64,000 nt of DNA from Vibrio cortegadensis (GCF_024347395.1 NZ_AP025472.1:2356001-2420000), one strand, 5' to 3'. Numbered from the stretch's first letter, positions 43,657 through 54,004 are shown. Notes: a model not told the origin generated them from the letters alone. Numbers and translations are program-made.

Positions 43657-46600
43657 TTACTTATACCAACCATCTGCCAGCACTTCAGCTTGCTCTAGTA
43701 CAAGCTTTATCGCCTCTTCTGCCGCATCTGGCGGGTATTTCCATCTACGTAATAACCGACGAACAAGATTGCGCATTCGAGCACGAACACTATCCCTCTT
43801 TTGCCAATCGACAGTGGCTGACTTACGTAGTTGATGAGTCAATTCAATAGCAAGCTTACGCAAGTTGTCGTCACCAAGATCTCTAACCGAAGATTCGTTG
43901 TCGACCAAGGCACGATAAAAAGCAATTTCGTCAACAGAGAGGTCGAGTTTCTCTAATAACTCCCCATCTTCTTGCATCTCTTTTGCCCATTGAATCAGCT
44001 CCTCAATAACCTGAGCCGTTTCAATACTACGGTTATGATATTTTTGAAGCGTCGACATAATACGTTCAGAGTATTTCTTCTCCTGTACGACGTCGTTCTT
44101 CATGCGAGATTTAACCTCATCACGAAGCAGCTTTTCTAACAGCTCTACCGCGAGGTTCTTCTCTTTCATGTTCTTTACATCTTCTAAGAACTCTTCAGAC
44201 AGAAGCCCAATGTTTGGCTTATCAAGCCCTACCATAGTGAAAATATCATCAACACCATCGGCTACAACTGCATTATTTAGAATTTGTTTTAACACTGTAT
44301 TGCGCTCTTCATCGGTACGTTTCTTGTCTACCGTTGAGTGCTTGATAAAAGCTGTCTTGATCGCAGAGTAAAAGGCAATTTCGTTCTTATAACCGTGAGT
44401 TTCATCCATGGTGCTACACAGTGAATATGCTTTAGCCAAAGCCGCCATCACATCGAGGAATCGCCTCTTTCCGTCCCTGACTTGTTTTCCGTTAGCGTCA
44501 GTATGAGATAAACCTGACAAATGGTTAACTGCTCCCGGTAACAAGCGCAATGCATCCGTTTCAAAGTCTGGACGGTAGTTGAATACCTTTGTATCAACGG
44601 GTGTTGCAAACATCCCTCTGATGATATCAACTTTCTCCATCAATACTGAAAACGCTTCTGCTGTATCGACAGTTGGTTGGCCCTTACCTTGGCTGTTAGT
44701 ATAGGTTTTTAGTGCATTTTTAAGTTCATTAGCGATACCGATGTAATCGACAACCAAACCACCGGGTTTATCTTTAAATACTCGGTTAACACGAGCAATA
44801 GCCTGCATTAGGTTATGCCCTTTCATTGGTTTATCGATATACATGGTATGGCAACAAGGTGCATCGAATCCTGTCAGCCACATATCTCGAACGATGACGA
44901 GCTGAAGTTCATCCTCAGTATCTTTGTAACGCTTCTCGAATAGCTTTTTGGTTTTCTTATCGTGGATGTGAGGCTGCATCTTTTCTTTGTCTGATGCAGA
45001 GCCAGTCATCACAATCTTGATTGCACCTTTATCTGTATCTGGGTGATGCCACTCTGGTTTAATTGCCACAATAGCATTGTAAAGATCGACACAGATTTCT
45101 CGACTCATCGAAACAATCATCGCCTTACCGGGAAAGGTCGACGTTCGAGTGGTGAAATGTTCAACGAGATCTTTTGCGACTTGTTCAATACGAGGCTCTG
45201 CGCCTACAAGTTTTTCTAACGTTGCCCATTCTGATTTTACTTTTTCACGATCTGCCGTTTCTTCATCTTCACCGATTTCATCTTCAACTTTATCGTTAAG
45301 TTGCTCTATTTCCTCTTGGTTAATATCAAGCTTAGCGAGGCGAGATTCGTAGTAGATAGGCACCGTGGCACCATCGTCAACGGCATCTTGAATATCATAG
45401 ATAGAGACGTACTCACCAAAAACACCACGCGTGTCTTTGTCATCCATTGCGATAGGTGTTCCTGTAAAGCCGATGAATGAAGCATTAGGCAATGCGTCAC
45501 GCATATACTTGGAATAACCATAAACGTACTTGTGACCCGTTACAGTGCCGTTTTTGTCCTTCACTTCTACCATCTTTGACTTATTGCCATACTGGCTTCG
45601 GTGCGCTTCATCAGAAACAACAACGATATTACTTCGCTCAGACAGTCTAGGGTGCTCAGTCTCTTCATCTAATAAAGCGAACTTTTGAATCGTCGTGAAG
45701 ATGATGCCTCCAGATTGGCGATTTAAAAGCAGTTCACGTAACGCATCTCGGTCGTCCGCTTGTTGAGGTATTTGCTTTAACGTCTCTTGTGCCATCCCGA
45801 AGGTATTGTAAAGCTGACCATCGAGATCATTTCGATCAGTCACCACCACGATCGTCGGGTTATTCATTGCGGCTTGTTGCAATAACTTACTCGCGTAGCA
45901 AACCATAGAGATGCTTTTGCCACTGCCTTGCGTATGCCAAACCACACCAGCTTTACCACTCCCTTGTTTAATTTTTTCTAAAGCAGGTATAGTGCTCTCA
46001 AGGAAGTTACCAGATGTATTGGCGGCACGAACCGTCGCCTCAACAGCCGCTCTCACCGCGTGAAACTGGTGATAGCCTGCAATCTTCTTGATAATTTTGT
46101 CATTGTCAGTTTCAAACAACACAAAGTAACGGATGTAATCGAGCAATAAATCTTGCTTAAAGAAGCCACGAACCATGGTTTCTAATTGAAACTCCAATAA
46201 TGGTCTATCGTCCTCCGTAGCGACGGTTTTCCAAGGTAAGAATCGTTCTTTATTAGCCGTCAGTGAACCAACACGAGCCGTCCACCCATCGCTAACAACC
46301 AGCGCTTCATTGAAAATAAACAGATCTGAAATTTCATCTTTGTAGGTTTGAAGTTGATTAAAGGCATTCCAAATGTCGGCATGCTCATCGGCTGGATTTT
46401 TCAACTCAATAACAGAGATGGGCAAGCCGTTAATAAACACCAAAACATCGGGACGGCGATTCCCTTTTGTACCTGTAATCGTAAACTGATTCACGATAAG
46501 GAATTCATTGTTATCAGGCGTCGTAAAATCCATTAACTGAGCGTGAGTATGCTTTGTCTTTGATTCGCCGTCTTCAACAATCGTGTATTCGACAGGCACC

Positions 46601-46881
46601 CCTTCAATCACAAACTTGTGGAAGGCGCGGTTGTTTTTAATAAGAATTGGCGTATCGGGGGAAGATACCGTGTTAACCACATCATTCAGTGCCTCTATCG
46701 GAAGCTCTGGATTGATGATTGCTAATTGATTTAATAGCCGTTGCTTTAAAACAACTTGATGATAATCATCACGCTCTGGAGAATCTCCATCAGGTGCGAT
46801 GTCATAGCCATTTTTATACAGATAACCTTGGTCGGTGAACCATCTAATACATTCTTTTTCTAACTGGTCTTCAGTGATCAT
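43657..46881 (-). CDS. hsdR: type I restriction enzyme R subunit HsdR
   Basis: 1074 residues. The N-terminal PD-(D/E)XK nuclease has DVLVFINGLPISVIELKNPAD. The translocase has Walker A WHTQGSGKS, DRNDLDGQ, DEAHRSQYG and the late motif QAIARVNRVFK. The C-terminal helical part would bind the methylase core. It cleaves DNA after translocation when the site is unmethylated. It overlaps the DUF4268 gene by 4 bp (ATGA). Confidence 0.97.
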   Translation of the reverse strand: MITEDQLEKECIRWFTDQGYLYKNGYDIAPDGDSPERDDYHQVVLKQRLLNQLAIINPELPIEALNDVVNTVSSPDTPILIKNNRAFHKFVIEGVPVEYTIVEDGESKTKHTHAQLMDFTTPDNNEFLIVNQFTITGTKGNRRPDVLVFINGLPISVIELKNPADEHADIWNAFNQLQTYKDEISDLFIFNEALVVSDGWTARVGSLTANKERFLPWKTVATEDDRPLLEFQLETMVRGFFKQDLLLDYIRYFVLFETDNDKIIKKIAGYHQFHAVRAAVEATVRAANTSGNFLESTIPALEKIKQGSGKAGVVWHTQGSGKSISMVCYASKLLQQAAMNNPTIVVVTDRNDLDGQLYNTFGMAQETLKQIPQQADDRDALRELLLNRQSGGIIFTTIQKFALLDEETEHPRLSERSNIVVVSDEAHRSQYGNKSKMVEVKDKNGTVTGHKYVYGYSKYMRDALPNASFIGFTGTPIAMDDKDTRGVFGEYVSIYDIQDAVDDGATVPIYYESRLAKLDINQEEIEQLNDKVEDEIGEDEETADREKVKSEWATLEKLVGAEPRIEQVAKDLVEHFTTRTSTFPGKAMIVSMSREICVDLYNAIVAIKPEWHHPDTDKGAIKIVMTGSASDKEKMQPHIHDKKTKKLFEKRYKDTEDELQLVIVRDMWLTGFDAPCCHTMYIDKPMKGHNLMQAIARVNRVFKDKPGGLVVDYIGIANELKNALKTYTNSQGKGQPTVDTAEAFSVLMEKVDIIRGMFATPVDTKVFNYRPDFETDALRLLPGAVNHLSGLSHTDANGKQVRDGKRRFLDVMAALAKAYSLCSTMDETHGYKNEIAFYSAIKTAFIKHSTVDKKRTDEERNTVLKQILNNAVVADGVDDIFTMVGLDKPNIGLLSEEFLEDVKNMKEKNLAVELLEKLLRDEVKSRMKNDVVQEKKYSERIMSTLQKYHNRSIETAQVIEELIQWAKEMQEDGELLEKLDLSVDEIAFYRALVDNESSVRDLGDDNLRKLAIELTHQLRKSATVDWQKRDSVRARMRNLVRRLLRRWKYPPDAAEEAIKLVLEQAEVLADGWYK

Positions 46882-48026
46882 GTCTCGGCTCCACCCTCAA
46901 AAGTAGTATTTTTTAATTTATCACTTGCCACTTGAAGTGGAAATTTAAACGCTTTTTCGAGTAAGATCATGTGCTCAACTAACCAGTCAATCATCTCTTG
47001 CCATTGTTCTCGATCGTACCCATCAAACTCTTTTCGTAACTGAACTCTAGATGCTTTTTTATCATCTAACCGCAACCACTCCAAAGGTTGACCAAAAGAG
47101 GATTCGATTGGACTGATCTGTTCTAGTAACTGGTCAAACAAGAACTTGTTTTCCAAACCTCCAGCACGAGTCATTTCAAGTTGAACTCGAACCTCTCTAA
47201 CACCAAAGATCAAAGTAAACGGACAAGAACGAACACCAGAGCCAGCACTTAGCCAGTGATCTTTGCTTGGATTGATATTGTTAAACAAATCGCATTGACT
47301 ACTCTTCATGGATTCTAATGCTCTCTCCCAAAAAGCCATTCGGATTCGGTGTCGATTCTTAAGTTCTGCTTCTGTGTTCTTTTCTTCAGCTTCTTTGGCA
47401 TTCATTCCAATCATCAATTCCTTAGCTTCAGGAGTCGGAATGATTTGCTCAACGTTAAGAAAAAGATCTTCAGCCATTGAATAAGGCGTCACTTTAAAAC
47501 ATTGAACCTGAATGCCGTGATTCAATAACCACAATGCCGTACTTGTTACTTCTTTTCTAAAGTTGGCTGCAACTAGCATCAAGCGTTGATTCATACCAGA
47601 GTTAAGAACGACTTCACTCAAATCAGGAGCATCTAGAAATTCACATAATTGAGATTTTGCATCACCACCACCGCAATACTTAATTAGATAGCCCTGATAA
47701 ATATCGACAATTTGTGACTTGGTTAGATTAGAACAATAAGACGCATATTTAAGAGCCTGCCACATGACATCACGACCAGTATCATCAAGCTTGTTTTCTA
47801 TAATGATAAGGTTCCCGTCTTTATCCATCGCTAATAGATCAAGACGCTCTCTCGTATCATCAAACCCATCGAATTCTTTTTGAATGATAAGTAGCTCTTC
47901 GCCTAAGGCGTCTGGTTGGTTCGCTAACCATTCTTGCAGGTGATCACGTTCTCGAAAACCAAGATCACTAAAACGTTTAGTTTCTATTCTTGAAATTCGG
48001 TTGGATTCCTTATCAATTTTAAACAC
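46878..48026 (-). CDS. DUF4268 protein with PD-(D/E)XK nuclease-like N-terminus
   Basis: 382 residues. RERLDLLAMDKDGNLIIIENKLDDTGRDVMWQALKYASY holds the Asp...Glu-Asn-Lys pattern of PD-(D/E)XK nucleases (about residues 60-100). The C-terminal half is DUF4268-like (WLSAGSGVRSCPFTLIF...). It lies between hsdS and hsdR (17 bp after one, 4-bp overlap with the other), so it is expressed with the restriction enzyme. It may be a modifier or an added nuclease. Its substrate is not known. Confidence 0.8.
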   Translation of the reverse strand: MFKIDKESNRISRIETKRFSDLGFRERDHLQEWLANQPDALGEELLIIQKEFDGFDDTRERLDLLAMDKDGNLIIIENKLDDTGRDVMWQALKYASYCSNLTKSQIVDIYQGYLIKYCGGGDAKSQLCEFLDAPDLSEVVLNSGMNQRLMLVAANFRKEVTSTALWLLNHGIQVQCFKVTPYSMAEDLFLNVEQIIPTPEAKELMIGMNAKEAEEKNTEAELKNRHRIRMAFWERALESMKSSQCDLFNNINPSKDHWLSAGSGVRSCPFTLIFGVREVRVQLEMTRAGGLENKFLFDQLLEQISPIESSFGQPLEWLRLDDKKASRVQLRKEFDGYDREQWQEMIDWLVEHMILLEKAFKFPLQVASDKLKNTTFEGGAET

Positions 48027-48043
48027 GTCTTATTGTCCTTATC

Positions 48044-49357
48044 TTAAACGTCTAACACTTTGTCTAAGTCGATTTCGCCGGAAAGCAATTTAGGAAGTAG
48101 CGTGTCACGCAGTGCGGCCAACTGGTTACTCTGAAGTCGCAAATTAAGTCCTTGATTGATTAATGGCATCAAAACTTCATCCATTTTGTCTCTTAGTTCC
48201 TTTGGAGGAATGACACATAATGATTCACTCAGGTGACCACGTTTTATATGTCCCATCGTTACTGCTTTGTCTTTAGCAATTTGCTGGAATTTCACCAAAT
48301 GGTGTTTTGTCCAGAACAGGTATAACGGTAGGTTATATTCTTCACTCGTAACCTTGAAAAGATGTTGATTTAAAGCAGCATTACCACCAGTCCATAAATC
48401 AATCATCAAGGAGCCTGACCATGAGAAAATCATATCCCCATCGTATACTCTGCAAGATTCTTTTATATCTGTACGTGCCTTCTCTTTGCCATCACAGTAG
48501 CCTTGGCGTAGCTGAGCAATTTTAAGAACTGGTAAGAATTCATCATCTTCAGACTCAGGCCTAAACTTTTGCAATGCCAGCCCATTTTGGAAGTGAGCAA
48601 CTTTGTCTAAGGGCTTTACTTCCCACCCCTCAGGTATCAAACCCAATTCAGACTCAACTAGCTTTTCTGGGAATAGCGAGGCAGTAGCCGCATCCATCCC
48701 CTCAGGTTGCTCACCATTCATCTTGGCTTTTACTGAGTCAAAATCGACAAACCATGACTTGAAAATGGCCTGAGCTATAGCTTCAAGGGTTTGGTTTGTT
48801 TGCGCTCCTAGTTGAAGCTTTGCGTCTATGACCGACAACTGGGCAACGATCTTTTTTTGTGTTGATATGTCCGGTATTAATAAAGATAAGCTTCTTTGTG
48901 CTGTTAAGCTAAGATAGTCAGCCATGTCAGTTTCACCTTTTCTTGATGAAATCTGGTTTACAAAGTGCTTAGATTGAAGCGCATAGTAAAGATATTGTGG
49001 ATGAAGAAAAGTATGATCCAATGAGCGCCAAAATGTTGTCTGAGGTGAACATACAAATTTAGGGGAGTTTTCTGGAACAAACGCTATCTTACCAACCGTA
49101 CCCTTTGTCGAAAGAATAGTATCTAAATCTTTGCCAATCCCTTTTCTTATACGCTGAAAAGCAACATCATTTATGTTTTCTGCTCCAGTAAAATCTAGAG
49201 TTCCATTGCAAAAATCGGCAGCTCGAATAAATGCGATACCATCGGCATCAAACTCATTCTTCCTCGGACGGTACTCACCATGATTCCCATCTTGAACAAG
49301 AATTAGCTTTTTCTTTTCCAAATCAGCTACGGTAAATTCAGGCCAATTACAACTCAT
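48044..49357 (-). CDS. hsdS: type I restriction specificity subunit HsdS
   Basis: 437 residues in two halves, each a target-recognition domain followed by a conserved helix: IPDISTQKKIVAQLSVIDAKLQLGAQTNQTLEAIAQAIFKSWFVDFD in the middle and LRLQSNQLAALRDTLLPKLLSGEIDL at the end. It decides the bipartite target of the enzyme. It overlaps hsdM by 11 bp. The recognition sequence cannot be read from the protein. Confidence 0.95.
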   Translation of the reverse strand: MSCNWPEFTVADLEKKKLILVQDGNHGEYRPRKNEFDADGIAFIRAADFCNGTLDFTGAENINDVAFQRIRKGIGKDLDTILSTKGTVGKIAFVPENSPKFVCSPQTTFWRSLDHTFLHPQYLYYALQSKHFVNQISSRKGETDMADYLSLTAQRSLSLLIPDISTQKKIVAQLSVIDAKLQLGAQTNQTLEAIAQAIFKSWFVDFDSVKAKMNGEQPEGMDAATASLFPEKLVESELGLIPEGWEVKPLDKVAHFQNGLALQKFRPESEDDEFLPVLKIAQLRQGYCDGKEKARTDIKESCRVYDGDMIFSWSGSLMIDLWTGGNAALNQHLFKVTSEEYNLPLYLFWTKHHLVKFQQIAKDKAVTMGHIKRGHLSESLCVIPPKELRDKMDEVLMPLINQGLNLRLQSNQLAALRDTLLPKLLSGEIDLDKVLDV

Positions 49358-51050
49358 AACCTAACCCCGCTAGGTTCTTCTTGATCTCAGCTTCTAGCGT
49401 TGCCGACTTTGCAAACTGCTCACCTAACTTCGAAGTCAGTGTTGCCATTTTCTCAGCAAAAAGAACACCGTCATCCTCTTCTTCAGCAGCACCAACGTAG
49501 CGACCCGGAGTCAGAACAAAATCGTGCTTAGTGATTTCTTCTAGCATTGCTGACTTACAGAAACCTGCTTGATCTTCATAACCAACGCCATTAACTTCTT
49601 CACCTGTTTTCCAAGCATGGAAGAGGTCTGCGACTTTCTTAATGTCATCGAAGTTAAAGTCACGAAGTACACGGTCTTTCATGTAGCCAAGGTTACGCGC
49701 ATCAATAAATAACACTTCACCTTTACGACCGCGTAGTTTACGCCCTGCCTTATCAACGCGAGGATTCTTGTTCTTAGTTAAGAACCAGATACAAGCAGGG
49801 ATTTGTGTGTTGGTAAACAGTTGGCCGGGAAGCGCCACCATACATTCAATCAAGTCATTCTCGATTAACGCCTGACGAATAGTACCTTCGTTGTTGGTCG
49901 TTGAACTCATCGAACCATTTGCCAACAGAAGCGCCTGAGAGCCTTCAGGAGCAAGGTGATGAAGCATGTGCTGCATCCATGCGAAGTTAGCGTTACCTGA
50001 TGGCGGTTGGCCGTATTTGAAGCGAGGATCGTTATCATCTACGCCAGTGTTCCACTCTTTCATGTTGAATGGAGGGTTAGCCATGATGAAGTCAGCACGT
50101 AAATCTGGATGCTGTACATTGGTGTAGGTACTTGCAGGCTCTTTACCGAAGTCGTAATCAAGACCACGAATCGCCATGTTCATCGCTGCTAATTGCCACG
50201 TTGTATGGTTGTATTCTTGACCGTAGATAGAGATCTTCTGCTTCTGAGTAAGGGCATCAACCTTCTTCTCGTTTGCATGACGCTCGATGAATTTCTCTGA
50301 TTGAACGAAGAAACCACCAGAACCCATTGCAGGGTCATACACACGACCTTCAAACGGTTCAATCATTTCAACGATCAGCGTTACGATAGAGGCTGGCGTG
50401 TAGAACTGACCGCCTTTTTTACCTTCGGCAAGCGCAAACTGACCCAGCATATATTCGTATACATGACCTAGGATATCTTTACTGTTTAGATCGGCATGAA
50501 CAAACGGAATAGTGGCAATCAGGTTGATAAGTTCGTTAAGCTTGGCTTGGTCAATCTGCATGCCCGAATAGGACTTATTAAGTACGCCTTTCAGTTTCGG
50601 GTTATCACGCTCGATGCCTTCAAGTGCGTTATCAATTAGGTGCCCAACAGAAGTGATTTTTTTCGTTTTACCGTCAACATCTAACTCAGCACCACCAATA
50701 ACCAGCGGGCCATTGTTTTGCAGAAACTGCCAACGGGATTCAATTGGCAGCCAGAACACATTTTTCTCTGTGTAGAAGTCACGTTGCTCAAGCTCAATCT
50801 TGATTTCTTCTGCTAGTTCTTCTTCAGAGTAATCGGCAGGATCTAAATAGTATTCGTGCTCAGGGTTAGCAATATCAGCTTTAATCTCATCCTGACGCAA
50901 CTTAAATGCATCAGAGACGTATTTAACGAAGATTAGACCTAACACTGCGTGTTTGTACTGCGCTGCGTCTAGCGTTGAACGTAGCTTGTCTGCGGCGTTC
51001 CAAAGCTTACCTTCAAGCTCTTTCAAATACTGTTGTTCTGTTTGATTCAT
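49347..51050 (-). CDS. hsdM: type I restriction N6-adenine methylase HsdM
   Basis: 567 residues. HsdM N-terminal helical domain (ELEGKLWNAADKLRSTLDAAQYKHAVLGLIFVKYVSDAF), SAM motif I VYDPAMGSGGFFV, and catalytic NPPF in FIMANPPFNMKEW. First gene of the operon hsdM-hsdS-DUF4268-hsdR. Confidence 0.97.
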   Translation of the reverse strand: MNQTEQQYLKELEGKLWNAADKLRSTLDAAQYKHAVLGLIFVKYVSDAFKLRQDEIKADIANPEHEYYLDPADYSEEELAEEIKIELEQRDFYTEKNVFWLPIESRWQFLQNNGPLVIGGAELDVDGKTKKITSVGHLIDNALEGIERDNPKLKGVLNKSYSGMQIDQAKLNELINLIATIPFVHADLNSKDILGHVYEYMLGQFALAEGKKGGQFYTPASIVTLIVEMIEPFEGRVYDPAMGSGGFFVQSEKFIERHANEKKVDALTQKQKISIYGQEYNHTTWQLAAMNMAIRGLDYDFGKEPASTYTNVQHPDLRADFIMANPPFNMKEWNTGVDDNDPRFKYGQPPSGNANFAWMQHMLHHLAPEGSQALLLANGSMSSTTNNEGTIRQALIENDLIECMVALPGQLFTNTQIPACIWFLTKNKNPRVDKAGRKLRGRKGEVLFIDARNLGYMKDRVLRDFNFDDIKKVADLFHAWKTGEEVNGVGYEDQAGFCKSAMLEEITKHDFVLTPGRYVGAAEEEDDGVLFAEKMATLTSKLGEQFAKSATLEAEIKKNLAGLGYEL

Positions 51051-51160
51051 TAGAAGTTTTCTTGTTATAGAAATATTCCGTCAATCATACCACTGGATAC
51101 AGCATTGTCTTTGATTTCTGCCTTACTTAAAGAGCATTTTTATGAAGTAAGGAGCACATT

Positions 51161-51721
51161 ATGGAAGCTTGGAATAAAGGAAAGCGTGTAGGTCAGAAGA
51201 AAGCCTTCAAGCTAGAGGACATTTGGCGCATCCGTATTCGACTTGAATTGGAAGAACGCTTGTTTGAGTTGGCACTGTTCAATCTAGCCATCGACTGTAA
51301 GTTGAGATCCTGTGATTTACGCAACTTGAAAGTTCAAGATGTCAGCCGCAGCGGCTGCGTTATGTCGAGAACCATAGTGAAACAGCAGAAGACTCAGCAA
51401 ACTTTGTCACAATGGATCATTCAAAACTCATTACAGCCAACAGACTATTTATTCCCAAGCCCACGCCGTGAAGGGCAGCCCATCTCATACCATTACTACA
51501 CAACCATGGTTAATCGATGGGTTACTGATATAGGACTCGATAAAACGCAATACGGCACACATTCACTGCGCCGCACCAAAGCTTCTTTGATCTACGCTAA
51601 AACCAAGAATCTTAGGGCTATTCAATTACTTCTTGGTCATGCTAAGTTAGAAAGCACGGTTGAATACCTTGGCGTCGAGATTGAAGATGCACTAAGGATT
51701 TCAGAGAGTTGTGAGACGTGA
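51161..51721 (+). CDS. short tyrosine recombinase (catalytic domain only)
   Basis: 186 residues. Catalytic pattern: Arg in CKLRSCDLRNLK, His-x-x-Arg in HSLRRTKA, His in LLGHAKLESTVEYLG with the presumed tyrosine in EYLG. There is no N-terminal arm or SAM-like domain. It is divergent from hsdM with 110 bp between starts and has a good AAGGAG site. It could be a resident inversion or cassette recombinase rather than the island integrase. Confidence 0.85.
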   Translation: MEAWNKGKRVGQKKAFKLEDIWRIRIRLELEERLFELALFNLAIDCKLRSCDLRNLKVQDVSRSGCVMSRTIVKQQKTQQTLSQWIIQNSLQPTDYLFPSPRREGQPISYHYYTTMVNRWVTDIGLDKTQYGTHSLRRTKASLIYAKTKNLRAIQLLLGHAKLESTVEYLGVEIEDALRISESCET

Positions 51722-51730
51722 GGAGCCGTT

Positions 51731-51904
51731 ATGCAATGCCCCGAATGTGAGAATCACTTTGGCTGGGACTGGATTGAAGACGAATGCATTGAACCAAACG
51801 AAGAGTTTGATTGCCCAAGCTGTGGTGTGATGCTGCGTTACATCATTGATGAGGGGACGTACTACGGTGCGCAACATAAGACCGTTGAGGTTGTAGATGA
51901 ATAA
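51731..51904 (+). CDS. 57-residue zinc-ribbon protein
   Basis: MQCPECENHFGWDW...FDCPSCGVML has two CxxC pairs as in small zinc ribbons. ATG follows GAGGAG. It starts 9 bp after the recombinase stop, and its end overlaps the next gene by 8 bp, so the three genes form a tight operon. Function unknown. Confidence 0.75.
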   Translation: MQCPECENHFGWDWIEDECIEPNEEFDCPSCGVMLRYIIDEGTYYGAQHKTVEVVDE

Positions 51905-52496
51905 TTCACTATCTGATAAAGAGCTATTCGTTGAGTGTCCTCAATGTAAAAAGGCTATCAAACAGAAAAACCTTAAACGCCACCTTAGAAAAATACATGG
52001 CGAAAAAATAGCGCCTATTCAACTAACATCCTCGTCAGAAACTCCGAGTACCAGCAGAACAACATCTAGATCAGAGCGTTTAAACGCTCTGTTTTCAAAG
52101 ATAAATCAGGGGCAATATGATAACCAAGACAGTCTAGTTAGGCTCATGAAAAATGCTGAAACTAAAGGCGAAAAAACAATACTAAAAGCAGTGCAACAGC
52201 GTTTACGGAAAGTGTTTCCCAAGCTTTATCGTCGATATGTAGGCCCATTAACACTGCGAGACCCATTAGGTAGTAAAAATTGTTACTGCGCCAAACCTAC
52301 ATCACTTCATAATATTGCACACGACATTTTAAGTATGACCATTCCCACGGAAGCACTACAGTGCGACCTTTGTTGGGACGAAGACATTTCAGTTGCATGG
52401 GGTGTATATGGGCCTTTTGGAGCAAAAGTGATTGATAAACACACATGGGCGGCTACTTGCTATGAGCGTGGTGATGTGAAGTACGCTACTCATTAA
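51897..52496 (+). CDS. C2H2-like zinc-finger protein, unknown function
   Basis: 199 residues. The N-terminus has CPQCKKAIKQKNLKRHLRKIH, a C2H2-type finger rare in bacteria. A Ser/Thr-rich linker follows, then a basic middle (LKAVQQRLRKVFPKLYRRY) and a C-terminal part with CYC...CDLC cysteines. Probably nucleic-acid binding. Overlaps the zinc-ribbon gene. Confidence 0.7.
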   Translation: MNNSLSDKELFVECPQCKKAIKQKNLKRHLRKIHGEKIAPIQLTSSSETPSTSRTTSRSERLNALFSKINQGQYDNQDSLVRLMKNAETKGEKTILKAVQQRLRKVFPKLYRRYVGPLTLRDPLGSKNCYCAKPTSLHNIAHDILSMTIPTEALQCDLCWDEDISVAWGVYGPFGAKVIDKHTWAATCYERGDVKYATH

Positions 52497-52518
52497 GAAT
52501 ATAATTTATAAGGCTTAA

Positions 52519-53880
52519 TTGAAACCAATGAACAATATAACCTTTACTGACCGTGATGAGTTCAAACGAGAAACTGTCGCTGAAAAAGTAGCTCTATTGC
52601 TTGAGTCTTCGATAGATATTTCTCCAATGGTCGTTGATGGTGGATGGGGAACCGGAAAAACAGAGTTTTGCCATAAACTAATCAACTTAATGAAAGGCAA
52701 AGATTCGCATCATTTGATTTACGTTGATGCATTTCAGGCTGATCATGCCAACGAACCTTTGCTAACAATACTAGCTGAAATTTTGAAGGTTCTACCTGAA
52801 GGTGAGCAACGAGAAAGCTTCGTTCAAAAAGTCTTACCAACAGTTAGGTATGGTCTAAAAACTTTAGCAAAAGCAGGTGTTGCTCATGTTTTAAAACAAG
52901 ATACAGAAACTGTCCTTGATGGATTTGATAAAGAGATCCAGAAAGTAGCAGACAAAGCGATAGATTCGTCAGTAGAGTCGCTGTTAAAAGATCATATAAA
53001 GGCTAATGAAAGCCTAGAAGCTCTGCAAAAAATGATGGCTGATATTACGGAAGAAAAGCCTATTGTAGTATTCATCGATGAACTAGACCGATGTCGACCT
53101 GACTTTGCGGTGAATATACTCGAAGTAATTAAGCACACATTCCCTGTTTCTGGTGTTCAGTTTGTCCTAGTGACCAACACAAACCAACTAAAAGCCTCTA
53201 TTAATCATCGATATGGTGACAGTGTTAACGCTCAACAATATCTTGATAAATTCCTCAAGTTTACTTTCGTACTACCGAACTCCTTTTCAAATCATAGCGG
53301 TCTAGAAAAGTCTCTAGCTTCTGTTTTCCACTATCAAAACCTAGTTAACCAAAGCCCCCTTTTGGAATCTCTTAATTTGGCAGAAAATGCCGAGTTTGCT
53401 TTAGTAAGGCATGTCATAAGTGAGCATCACCTTTCATTGCGTGAAGTGGAAACACTGGTCAGGTGCATAGAGGTATACCAACAACTCTCAAATGGGCAAG
53501 CTCTAGCTAATGGCGTTGTATTCGGATACCGACTACTTAGGCTGTTTGGAGTCATGCTATTTTGCTTTAATAAACAGATAGCTAGCTCGCTTGCTCGTTC
53601 AAGAGCTGATGCAAAACAGCTTGCTGAATTCTTTGGTGAACATCAAATAGTTCCCATCCAAGAAGGGTCACTTGATGCCGAACACCATCAAGTAGTCCTT
53701 ACAATGATCGCGCAAGAATGCTTGTACAGCTCAGACCTGTTTGAGCCTAGTGATGATCATCATGACTCAGAATGGCAACACTTAATCGAAGCCTACTTCC
53801 GTCGAGCAGGCTTTCCTCCTAGAAAAGGAGAGCGTACAAAAATCGTAGTGGAAGCAATTCAAATCCTCAATCTAATGTAA
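52519..53880 (+). CDS. KAP-family P-loop NTPase
   Basis: 453 residues. Walker A GGWGTGKT is at 41-48 and Walker B with the KAP pattern IVVFIDELDRCRPDF at 182-193. There is no obvious transmembrane segment, unlike many KAP proteins. KAP NTPases occur in several phage-defence systems. The start is TTG 52519 with AAGG five bases before, or ATG 52528 three codons later. It lies 22 bp after the C2H2-like gene, so it probably belongs to the same operon. Confidence 0.85.
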   Translation: MKPMNNITFTDRDEFKRETVAEKVALLLESSIDISPMVVDGGWGTGKTEFCHKLINLMKGKDSHHLIYVDAFQADHANEPLLTILAEILKVLPEGEQRESFVQKVLPTVRYGLKTLAKAGVAHVLKQDTETVLDGFDKEIQKVADKAIDSSVESLLKDHIKANESLEALQKMMADITEEKPIVVFIDELDRCRPDFAVNILEVIKHTFPVSGVQFVLVTNTNQLKASINHRYGDSVNAQQYLDKFLKFTFVLPNSFSNHSGLEKSLASVFHYQNLVNQSPLLESLNLAENAEFALVRHVISEHHLSLREVETLVRCIEVYQQLSNGQALANGVVFGYRLLRLFGVMLFCFNKQIASSLARSRADAKQLAEFFGEHQIVPIQEGSLDAEHHQVVLTMIAQECLYSSDLFEPSDDHHDSEWQHLIEAYFRRAGFPPRKGERTKIVVEAIQILNLM

Positions 53881-53900
53881 ATCATATAAAGCTTGGCGAT

Positions 53901-53932
53901 TTAGGCTAATTCCTAAGTCGCTTTTGTCCCGG
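53901..53932 (+). repeat. CTAAGTCGCTTTTGTCCC motif, copy 1
   Basis: CCTAAGTCGCTTTTGTCCC at 53912-53930, preceded by TTAGGCTAATT. Lies between the KAP gene and the Sel1 gene. Confidence 0.8.
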
Positions 53933-54004
53933 AGCAAGAAGAAGGTATTATTTTGATGATTCTTTTATGTTCAAACAGATGAAAAAGATTTTTAGCCAGA
54001 GGAA

